From Cristatella mucedo (lineage: Eukaryota; Bryozoa; Phylactolaemata; Cristatellidae): a stretch of DNA of 64,000 nucleotides. The DNA is taken from positions 124,001 through 188,000 of the forward strand of contig WPIO01000044.1 of assembly GCA_009760855.2 (NCBI GenBank), written 5' to 3'. Numbering within the stretch: the stretch's first letter is position 1; each line of letters opens with the position of its first letter. Below the pieces are notes generated by a model. It worked only from the letters and a program-made list of their open reading frames with translations. It did no database searches and had not been told where the DNA came from. Below are positions 20,801 to 32,800 of the stretch, piece by piece. Made by a program: the position numbers and the translations under genes.

Positions 20801-23800
20801 CAAGCGACAGTGAGGCTACCTTTTATGTGCACGAGAGCGATGATCAATATTAAACTGTGACAGCAAGTGACGATATGCGGTCGATAAACAGTTTAACGTG
20901 AGGCAGGAGCTGTCGATAGGATTGTCAGACAACGAAGGAAGGCTGCGAACGTGTGTTTTTTATGGCTGGGCGAGAACATCAAACAATGTGAGCCTGGCAG
21001 CTGTCACACGAATAGCCAGGAAAGTGGAACTGGGAAATACAGCATGCTAAGTCTTTGCATTGCCTGCATAGCGTTTGCTGTTTGCGTTATGGCATTGAAA
21101 CAGTTACTGGCTTACAGCAGTTAGGTTGTCGTTGACACCTCCGTAAAGGGGAGCGTGGGTCATGGCTTTGCCGTCCCATGTGCCGTGTAGGTCATAGGCC
21201 ATTATATTCACCCAATCGAGCACACTGCAAGAGGAAAAACAGTTAGTTTTCTAGAATCTAGTGTAAGCAAGCAGAATCCCACTCCAGGCCAGCTTGATCA
21301 AAGCAAGCTTTTATTTTTACGTCCAAGTGGTACGCGTGGTGTCAACTAAGAGGCTGCCTATCGATGAAGCACGGTCTCCAAGTGAAAGTCAGACTCAAGC
21401 GTTCATGATGCTCAAAATTCATGTGCATGATTCACATCCGAGCGGGCCTTCTTGATATGCATGCTATGCAAACGCTCATATACCCTAGAGTTGAATTGAC
21501 GTTGGTATTTTTGAGTATAGTAAATGCATGGATAATGCATGCAGCTAGTTGGCTTATTGCGGCTATGTTGACGTCATCCCCTTTTGGGATTGCAAAGCAT
21601 GCTTCTATATGCCTACTCCCGTCTTACGTCAAAACTGCTTTGACGTCATAGCCAGTATCCACAAGCATTTGTGTAGGAGCCACTGCAGCTGACAGTAGCA
21701 GCCGGCTTCTGTTCGTCCGAAGTCCCTCGTTGGTAAACTCTTGATGAAGTTCCTGAAAAAATAGAGACAAATCTTCAAAATCGGTGACGTAAACTTATTA
21801 CAGCACTTGATGTGCAGGTTTTGATGATGGCGCTTTTCTTGCATATCAGTGCCGTTGCTATATTTTGGCTCTGAAATGGACATCCTCTTGGGGGCGTGCC
21901 ATTCGCAGAAAATTTGGTCGTAGTAACGCGAAGTTGTCCACTTCTACATTCCAAGTCACGTGACAGGAATGAACGCAGGGGTAATCCACATTGACATTTC
22001 TACTAGGGCCCAGAAACACTCAAGGAAAGTGTTGCTAGTGGGAGAGTTCCAAAAAAAGGGTTGAGAAAGCTCAAGCAGCTTGCCTCGAGGAAAAATAGGA
22101 CAAGAAATCGACCGTAGCGGCAACCAGCATCCTGAAAAGCCACTCTCAGCAAACGCTAAGACGACCTAGACACAATTTGAAAATCCGAGTCCTCTTTTCT
22201 AGCATCACACTGTTTAAGTCCGAGCCTCTACGCCCGGGTTGGATTTTAGCAGTTAAAATCTCAGGTCAGTGACCGGAATGTTAGCGAGGGTGACGATTCA
22301 GACGGCAAGTTGAAGTACAGCTCGATACTTTGACGGCTGCTGGTGAATAGGACGAAGACAGCTGCTGTGTAGAAGCCGATCGAAATCCTGGTCGTAAATT
22401 ATTTTCTTAGATTCTGGCGATTAGGCGAAGCCGCAAGCTGACAGCTACCTTCGACTTAATGTTACACTTCATTTGCTAACCAGCTAACCAGAAAGCCAAA
22501 AGTTGAGGCAGTGAAGCCCTGGGTAGTGAGTCTGCGACCGTGGTTATTGCTGCAGTATTAGTGGTTCGTGGATTAACGACCGCGAGCATCATAGTTTATG
22601 ATAGCTAAAGCTTTGCGTTACTTACGTGCTTGCCCATTCTACGTTCTGCCACCGTCCTGTAAAAATGTGGTCTCGCTCTCTGTGGATTACAGAGACGGGG
22701 CTTAAGCACATGAAGCTCTTAGTATGGTTTGCAAAATCTTGGTTGCAATAGTGCTCTGCTTTCGTCGGCATCCCTGAGTTCATTGGTGCTGCTCGATGTT
22801 GGTCGGCCGTGCTGGGTTGCATTGATTCCTCCAGTATTGGTGTCCTGCGGTGAGGTCTAGCACCGCATACAGGGCCCATGCATGTGGCAAATACATTAGA
22901 TGCCGAACAGTTACCGGCGTTTATAACACTTGGTCCAGTTATGTTGGATGAATGAAGAAAATTACGAATGTTTTGCGACTCTAGCAGTTATTTCTGACAG
23001 TCTCGTTGCCTTTTACTCTATTGATATGGAACGTTTCTCGAGCATGCCTTTCGACATTTATAGCTAGAGGGCGCGTATTGGTCGTGGAATGAGCAAATGA
23101 AAGCTGCTTTGACCGGTTGCTTGGTCAAGACTTTGGATTAGAGAGTGAGAAATTGTTTGTGTTATATTGTAAGATGATCTAAGTGCTTATGAAATGCTAG
23201 AGATGCCATCCTTGCAACACCAACTATCTAGTCTCTACAGTGCGATCTTCGATTAACATTTTACCCATGAGTGCACCGAAAGGGCTACAAGAGGAAAGCA
23301 GCCACTGAAGTCGTAAGGCATTTCCGGAGCAGGATTTCGCCACGATTGGTCTGCCGAAAGCCGTCTACCACGTTCGGTTGGCCTACGCAGGGTAAGCTCA
23401 GCCCACTCCTCGACAGTTAAGCTCTCTAACAAGTTCTTTGATATCGCTAATAACTCATTGACTCTCGCAAATACCAGATATGTGCATACAGGTATACTAA
23501 AATATCTATGTAGACGTGTATAAGCAGATATACAGGTACCTCTGAAATATGGGGTACTACAGGGTTCCGTGCTAGGTCCGGTTCTTTTCATGGTTTATAT
23601 TCACCCTCTTGCCGATGTGATTGCCAAGCAGGCCAGGCTTTCACTTCTATGCGGATGACTCTCAGTTGTACCTATGCTTTGATCCCTCCCAGGCTTCGAG
23701 CACCTCGAATTCTTTCAACTTACTTGCTGCATGCATTGATGACCTTCAATTCCTCCTCTTAAAGACCTTTGGCTACAGTAGCATTAGCTCTGTAGGTCCT

Positions 23801-26800
23801 AGACTGTGGAACTCACTTCCATAATTCTTAGGCAACGACAACTACTCTCCTGCTGCCGACTATGGCTCATCGTTTTCAGCGATCCTGAGCTGCTACTTCC
23901 ATGCTACTCACTACCTCAACTGCTCTCCTGACTCTGCTATGCTTCCCACTTTCTCTTTGTTGCGTGAGACAAAGTATGTTGGCTATCGAATGCGTACCGA
24001 AAGCCGCTTAGGCTGTAAGTGAGCTATAGTGAGCTATAAAACTCTCCTGCCTAACACCCACATAGTCTTTGTGGCTTTTTAAAGTTACAGACGGAGATAC
24101 ATTACATTACAGCCGCACACGGATGGCAGAGAATTTTCTTCTATTAAATGATGATAAAACTAACCTATTAGTTATGGGCGAACTAAGCGTGATTCAGAAA
24201 CTGGAAAGGCTAACGCTCAAAGTCGGCTCTGCCAGCATATCTCCGGTTGAATCTGGACGAAATCTAGGTGTCCTACTCCAAAGTGACCTTTCGTTAGACG
24301 ACCACATCAGGTCAACAGTCAAGTCTGCCTACTTTCAGATACATAACCTTGCTAAAATTCGTACATGTTTAGATAAGGATACACATCTAAGTTGGTCCAT
24401 GCATTTGCTACATCCCGTCTTGACTTCTGTAACTCACTGCTTGCTTGCCGACCAGCATGTGCAATCAGGCGATTATAGCTGGTGCAATACTCCGCAGCTA
24501 TGCTTGTCTGTCGTGAGCGTCGCAGTTGCCACATCACACCACTTCTCGCCGATCTGTACTGGCTCCCAGTCAAGCAACAGATTGACTTCAAGGTTTTGTT
24601 GCTCACTTTTAGGTCTCTTCATTCTTTGGCTCCAGCATATCTCTCAGATCTACTCCCCCACCAGGCCAAGCATCGTACCACCCGCTTTTCGGAATCCAAA
24701 GTTTACCAATACCTCGTACAAACCTCAAATCATTTGGAGACCGTGCATTTAGTTTGTATGCTCCCAAAGCCTGGAACTCCATCCCGACTTGCGTCAGAAC
24801 ATCCTTTGACTTGACCACATTTAAAAAGAACTAAAAAAACACACCTATTTAGGACAGCATTTAGTGGGTCCCTGTGATTCGGCCTTGATGTGCTTATGCG
24901 TGCTGACACTGTGCATGCTGCCACTAACCACATTTGCATGCTGACCCTGTGTATGTCACCCCTAACCATATTATTCATTTTGTTTGTCTATCAAGCATGA
25001 TATTACTCACCATTCAATTGCATTTGCCTTTGCAGCAAATGTAAAGCGCCCAGAGAGAGGTTGAGTTCTCTGAGGGCGCTTTATCAAGTGCATTATTATT
25101 ATTATAAGAAGCTATTTTACGTTTTAGTTGGAAAACTGGTACTTTGGTGGTTACTTTCTGGAAACAAATCAAAATAATCAAATAGTTGTTACCAGACACG
25201 AAAATTAATAGTTATAAGACGTATCTATAGCACCCTGAAAGAACTAAATCTCTTTCTGTGCACTTTTCATATAGAAAACTGCATTTAGAGTATCCCTTAG
25301 AAGCCTATAATGATCCCTCTACTGCCGTGTGGATTGTATTAAATCAAAATGAGGTGCCGATTGGGACAAAAATATTGTCAACTAATGGAAAGGACATTAA
25401 GAAATGAGGCAGATAGCTTCCTTAGTTTCAGGTGAGCCTTTGTCAGCTGACTAAGATCGCTGAGATTGAAAAGAAAGAGCTCCACAGCAGCCCCGAGCAT
25501 TGCGGCCCCGATTGACTGCTGACAGCAGGACTGCCAGCAGATGCTCATGCTGGTACCCCTAGCTGGGTGCCAGCACTATCACGGAGACAAGCTCCTCAGT
25601 CAAAGGGATAGACGCCAGGTAGTCGGCCTAGCTCGTGAGAGTCGTCCTTTTGGTGAGGGTTTCGCCACATGGGTCAAGGCAAAGGTTTGTCAGTGACTAA
25701 TTGTCGTGTGCTTGTATTCAAATCGTAAACCCTGTGGCAGCTTGACGGTACGGCATGGCGGCTTGGCTATCAGGCGCACTGGGAGGCCTGCCTGTCTGCT
25801 GACATGGGCACAGAGAAGTGGGGCCAACAGCAGCTGCCTCGCTTTAGAAGACGCGTGCCGTGGGGGGCCAAGCCACACAGTACGTCCCCTAGCCTTTCTA
25901 TTATTGGATGCCTCCAGAAAGGTCTCACCTGACAGAGTAAAGTAAACCTCGTCTTGTCATCAGGAGAACTACCGTTTGATCCTGGAATTTCCCAATCGAG
26001 CTCCAGTCCATCAAGTCCATACTGGCGTAGTAGAGAAACGGCAGACTGAATAAATGTCTGCCTGGTTGACTTCGTTGCTGACATTGCTAGAAATTTTAAT
26101 CAACAGCCACGGATGCATGCTTATCCTCAGCCTGTGGACCAGACCCGCGGTCCATATGCATGGAAGCAAAATCAGCTGCTTGCTCGATGGCAAACACGGT
26201 GCACTTAGAACGCCGAAATGGTAACCAACAGAGAAGGAGCTACATAAAGAGAAACTAGTGGACATCTCGCAGCTTAACCGCATAGCATGGATTTTAGATG
26301 TCCGAGGAAGTGCCAGCTATTTCTGTTAGTAGAGTGACTGAGTCCTGTCAAGATTTTTGTATGATAAGCCCTAAACTCTTCAGGATATTTGAACCGTGAG
26401 CCAGAAAGCTTGCATGTTCTTCTCCGATTCTCATTGGGTACGCCTTGCTTCTCACCCTTCAGATGTCACTTTAAGGCCCGAGATGTAACCTTCCAGACCT
26501 CCTGAGTCTCAGATTTTTTATCAATTCTGAAAAGTCTTAGAAGTTGTGCTGGGTATCTTAATTGTCTGTTTTGGCAGGGAGATGGAAACAGTAACTTTTA
26601 ATTACAACCTGCATTATTAGACATCGAGATGATGCCGGCTTGACGTTACTTAAATTGCCGAGGCATTGCAACGCACGACCGGATCGCTGAACATGTATGC
26701 TAAATTGGACTTGTCCAGAAATGGTCGCTGATTACATGGATCTCGAAAAAAAGGCTGCCAAAAGACTGCGAGAATGCGATCAATACTTGGTTCGGCCACT

Positions 26801-29800
26801 TTCTGAGGAGAGTGCTTCAACAGAGCTCGGTTCAACCGCGGCCGCTCTGTTTACAATTGCTGCTGCACGGCCAGCAAAAGTCTGTACTAGAGAGAGGAGG
26901 GCATGCTCCTTTCCTCAACAGGTTTGGCACTTGCGCTCGAGGCAATCGAGGTGCACACACAACACTTGCCTGCTTGTATTTCAGCAAATAAGTGAGGGGC
27001 TAACCACTCGGTTGGCTTTCACAGCCGGACTACACATAGCAACGTGCAAAACTGGGAGGAGCCCAGCAACGCCTGCTTCACGTTAAAGTAGGAGCTCCTG
27101 CTTGCCTACATTTGAGGGGAAATGATGCGTCGACACGACAGCGGCCATAGGTAGTGCCCTGAGGCAACTGAATAAGCACCGGTTCCAAGCTAGAGACAAC
27201 CAGTGGATCCTTTCCAGAGGCCGATAGAAGTAGCGCACGAGCACCTAAGTAACCCACACGTAGTTTTGAGCAGAACATTTCACTTACCAAAAAAGAATTG
27301 CCGGATTAATCTAGCTACGGGCGCCGCAGCTGCGTGTTTACGTGGCTTGGAACACTGTTTGCAGCATGCGCGTTAGTAAATAGCGACGAGTCACAGCAGC
27401 CTCAGTCACGTGCGTATCGCACGAAGTTTTCTACCTGGGAACGAAACGGCCAAAACTCGCTTACGTGCACATGATCTTTACTGAAACGGTAGCTGTCGCA
27501 GATGGCTCTAGGGTTATTTGTGCCAACAGGAAGGACTCGCGGCACGTGCACAATTAGTCAAAAGGGCGATGAGTTTCCTTGTCGAGCCTATTTATAATTG
27601 CGCTGCTATCATTTATACGTAAATAATGAATTCAGTTTGGTTTTCAGTCAGTGGGAATCTGTCTTTAAGATGGCTTCGCCAAGGAATGAGTCGATGTTAT
27701 AGAGATGCACTGTTTTGGTAAGGGCGTGCACTGGTGAATGGACGCGGCTGCCTACACAGCTAATATGGCGTCGTTTGTTCATACAGCCGTATAAGTCTGC
27801 TATGGGCACAGTGCTCATAGCAGGCTGTTCAACACGGTCGCCAGCGTCCACGGTCGTCAGCGTCCATGTTGAAAAGCCTGCTATGAGCACTGTGCTCATA
27901 GCAGACTGACATGGCTGTATGAAAAAACGACGCCGTATTACCTAGCCTACAGCAAGTGGTTATCGCCGGCATATCAATGTGTATTTGCTGCTACTACTAA
28001 TATCTATCATGCCTCAAAGTTCGCTGTTCCACTAGCGTAAATAAATATAATTTATTTGTAAAGCGCGCTAAGAGAGAACCTAATCTCTATCCAGGCGCTT
28101 CGCATATACCACGAGGCTTGAGCCAACTATCTCGGCCACTTAACACATTAACCTTGACCTTGATCGAGGCGGCTGCCTTAACCTCTGTAACCAGTAGGCT
28201 GAACCAGCACGGTATCGGTCGACAGCCGGCATGCTCTAGCACCTGTTATCTATGAACCTGTGGTTGATTGCTACACCCTCTAATGCTGGACATCGTGCGA
28301 GATATTATTCTAATCTCTCTAATGGGCTTTATCCGAGGGTCTGTGTCTTTGTGTCTAGAGATGTATTGACGGCTTAGACTAGGCGTTCTCGCGAAATTTT
28401 TTGCCAGCTAGCCGTTTTATTAATATTACAGGCCGTCGGTTAAGGCGGCAACATCCCATTTCGTGTAATCACGCATCCGAACGTTTACGAGAATGCGGCC
28501 GATCGCCAATCCCTGCATGACGTCGCGGCTTGCTGATAGAAAAGCAGGGCTATTATTGCCGCCGTCCCCTCCCCTTTGCAGTGAGGCAAAGACTCTTAAG
28601 ATGAGTGGCCAGAGATTAAATTTCAGGAAGCCATGCCAGGCGACCTTATCCGAGGTGCACAGACTTAAGACGGGCGGGGCGGCGGCAGGCGGGCAGATTC
28701 AGGTGGAGGTGCTGTGCTCCTTTTTGTTTCACCTTAATCGGGCGGCAGATCAAAAGCCCGAGCTTACCTGCTCAATCGTGACAAACAGCAGAGCGCCGAG
28801 GCTGCTGCATCTGGTCGCATTGAGAGTGCATGACCAGACACGTCCTGCATACGTCGCTTAGGTGTGGTACTGTTGAACCGGCTAGATGCACGAGCTTGGC
28901 AGTGTGTAGGGTTTTCGTACAACCGCTCGTGCGGCAAATGTATTGTATTATTTGATAGCAGCAAGGCTTTCTCATATCGAAACCTCACACCTTGCTAGTA
29001 AGTTCCAGTCTGGCTTTAGAGCTAATTACTTCACAGAGTCACCATTGCTTAGGGTATACAACGACCTACTTAGGAATGCAGACATGGGTAGAGTGTCTCT
29101 GCTTGTTTTGCTCGATCTTTCGGCAGCTTTTGATACCATCGATCACAAAGTTCTTCTAGAGCGCCTCTCATCTCGCCTGGGCATCACTGGCACTGCTCTG
29201 CAGTGGTTCAGGTCTTATCTCAGTGGGTAACTCCAGAGTATTGATGTGAAGGGACAAAGATCATTTGAAGTACCTCTGAAATATGGAGTACCTCAGGGCT
29301 CCGGGCTAGTCCCGGTTCGTTTCACGGTTTATACTCTCCCTCTTGCTGATGTGATTGCCAAGAACAATCTAGGCTTTCACCTCTATGCGGATGACACTCA
29401 GTTGTACCTTTGCTTTAATCCCTCCCAGCCTTCGAGCACCTTAAGATCTCTTAACTCACTTGCTGCATGCATTGACGACATCCTCACATGGATGGCAGCA
29501 GGTTTTCTAAAACTAAACGATGATAAAACTAACTTACTAGTTATGGGCAAACCCAGTGTGATTCAGAGATTGGAAAGGCTTACTCTCAAAATTGGCTCTG
29601 CCAGCATATCTCCAGTTGGATCAGCTCGAAATCTAGGTGTAATATTCCAAAGTGACCTCTCGTTAGACCATATCAGCTCCACGGTTAAATCCGCCTATTT
29701 TCAGCTTCATAACATTGCTAAGATTCGGGCTTCTTTAGATAAGGATACCACGTCCAAGTTGGTCCATGCATTCGTGACATCCCGTCTCGACTTCTGCAAC

Positions 29801-32800
29801 TCACTGCTTACTGGCCTACCAGCATGTGCGATCAGGCGATTGCAGCTGGTGCAAAACTCTGCAGCTAGGCTTGTCTGTCGTGAGCGTCGCAGTTGCCACA
29901 TTACTCCACTTCTCGCCGATCTGCACTGGCTACCAGTCAAGCAACGGATTGACTTCAAGGTTTTGTCGCTCACTTTTAGGTCCCTTTATTCTATGGCTCC
30001 AGCCTATCTGTCAGATATACTACCCCATCAGGCCAAGCATCGTACCACCCGCTTTTCGGAATCCAACAGTCTACAATTACCTAGTACAAACCTTAAATCC
30101 TTTGGAGACAGTGCATTTAATTCGTATGCTCCCAAAGCCTGAAACTCCCTCCCGACCTGCGTCAAAACATCCCCTGACCTGACCACATTTAAAAGGAACT
30201 TAAAAACACACCTATTTAGGGCAGCATTTAGTGGGTCCCTGTGATTCGTCCTTGATGTGCTTATGCGTGCTGACACTGTGCATGCTGCCTTTAACCACAT
30301 CTGCATGCTGACCCTGTGTATGTCACCCCTGACCATATTATTCATTTTGTTTATTTTTCAGGCATGATTTTACTTACCATTCAATTGCATTCACCTTTGC
30401 AGCAAATGTAAAGCGCCTTGAAAGAGATTAAGTTCTCTGAGGGCGCTTTATCAAGTGCATTATTATTATTTTAATCATTATTATTCCCGAAGTCTCGTAT
30501 TGCGATAGCCAATTTTGCTACGCATCGAGTGTGTCTTCGTGGCTTTCATGTTCGTGCGAAACAAAACAACGTTTGTACCGCTAAAGACTAAATTTAAGAA
30601 CTTGGCACTAATGCATCGTTTTAATTACAGAAATGAGCACTTGCTCATTCTACGATTTCCATCCAATTTCAACGCTTGTTTTTTGTTTTGCTTGCTACTG
30701 CGATGCATACTATTTGCCATCTTCTATAGAAAGGATCTCCAGACTGAAACCAGTTTAACTGGGCAGAACAAAATGTGAGCTCAAGTGAAAATATAAATAT
30801 CAACCAGGCTGCAGTTAAGTGCCAGCCACGGACATACTTAGGAGAGCAACTTTAAGAATTTGGGCAAAAATTTATAATTTAATAAGTATGACTGGAGCAG
30901 GAACCTCTACTAGGACAAATAAGTGATCACTGGCAGTCTGCTTATACCACTTATTTGCGAGTACTAGCCAAAAGCTTCCCATTTTGTAGAAGTGCTCTGG
31001 TAATGCACGCCCCCTACGGCACATGAAGGAGCAAATCGGCGTTGGTTGGAGTATGTCTCCTGCTGCCTTTAGATGTAAATATTGGGTAAAAAAGAAGTTT
31101 GCCTCGCGCGCAAGCGATGTCATATTGTATCAACCGTGTGGCTTGGTAACTGTACTTTACAGCGCCGTTTAGGCTGTCGTCTTCCCAAAAACTTATTAGT
31201 TCTATAAGAGATCAACAACTGCTTAAGTGAGCTCCGTAGTTTTAACTGTAGACTGTGCTTTAACTGGAGACTAGCTCTATCAGGCCATACGGTGTACCCC
31301 ATTAGAAATGGCTAAGCTACGCTCCAGATTTATAATACGTTGTTCTTCCTGGCATTGTCTACGATGTCAGGCATTAATGATTGATGACTGAAAGTTTAGC
31401 GTAGCTCCTTTGTGTTTTTAGCTGCTTTGTGTAGAGCTCGCTAGATCGACACTACTTGCAATAATAGTCTTGGAACGATACCACTGTCAACGAGTTAAGG
31501 AAACTCATGCATAAGTCTCTTAATTAGCAAAAATCAACTTTACTTCCGTATCTCAAAGGAGCAAAATGTCAACGCCGGTGGGGGCCTGGAACAGAAGACC
31601 AACCAATGATACCTGCATGAGAAAGCGTTTCTGGCAGCCTTGATGATCGCTTGGGGTGAAGAGTTTAAATACAGTACGGCTATGTATATGGTTTCTAAGC
31701 CCGGAACAGCATAGCATTCATACCTGAAAGAATTGAGCGTTTTCCCCATCCTCCAACCACGAGAATGGTTGTCAGATTACCGTCTCTTTGCTTCTTTCTC
31801 AGCAACTGATTGAGGACATCTGTAATATTATAAAACGGTGAATTGTATATGACAATGACAATAATAATAATGCACTTGATAAAGCGTCCTCGGAGAACTA
31901 AATCTCTTTCTGGGCGTTTTACATTTGCTGCAAAGGGAAACGGGATTGAATGCTGAGTAATAGCATGCTTGGTAGACAACATGTATAACATGGTTAGGTG
32001 TGATATGCACAGGGGCAGAATGCAAGTGTGGTTAAAGGCATCATGCACAGTGTCAGCGCCCAGAAGCACGTGAAGGACGAATCACAGCGACCCACTAAAT
32101 TCTGTCTTAAATAGGTGTGTTTTTAAGTTCTTTTTAAATGTGGTCGAGTCAGTAAATGTTTAAAGCAAGTCGGGAGTGAGTGTCAGGCTTTGGGAGCATA
32201 CAAACTAAATGCATGGTCTCCAAAGGATTTGAGGTTTGTACGAGATATTGGTAGACTGTTGGATTCCGAAAAGCAGGTGGTACGATGCTTGGCCAGGTGG
32301 GGGAGTAGATCTGATAGATTTGCTGGAGCCAAAGAATGAAGTGACCTAAAAGTGAGCGAAAAAACTTTGAAGTCGTTCCGTTGCTTGAATGGTAGCCAGT
32401 GCAGATCGGCGAGAAGTTGTGTGATTTGGCAACTGCGTCGCTCACGACAGACAAGCTTAGCTTCGGAGTTTTGCATCAGCTATAATCGCTGGGTTGCACA
32501 TGCTGGTAGGCAAGCAAGCAGTGAGTTACAGAAGTCAAGACGGGATGTCACAAATGCATGGACCAACTTAGACGTGGTATTATTATCTAAACAAGCCTGA
32601 TTTTTAGTAAAATTATATATCTGAAAGTTGGCAGACTCGATTGTGGAGCTGATACGGTCGTCTAATGAGAGGTCACCATGGAACGTGACACCTAAATTTT
32701 GAGCTGATTCAACTGGAGATATGCTGGCTGAGCCGATTTTGAGCGTTAGCCTTTCCAATTTCTGAATCACACTTGGTTTGCCCATAACTATTAAGTTATT

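Noticed and set aside
25440-25560. Ala/Ser-rich minus frame considered as the chitinase strand-5 exon
   Set aside because: A clear exon with correct phases and the LLLSAAV motif exists at 21628-21752.
26697-27086. 129-codon plus-strand ORF
   Set aside because: No motif, antisense within a chitinase intron, and no splice or repeat support.
28493-28861. 122-codon plus-strand ORF in a GC-rich patch
   Set aside because: Openness follows from GC content; no domain recognised.
24352-30345. Minus-strand ORFs such as 24352-24606 and 29707-29973
   Set aside because: Antisense shadows of LINE-B reverse-transcriptase sequence.
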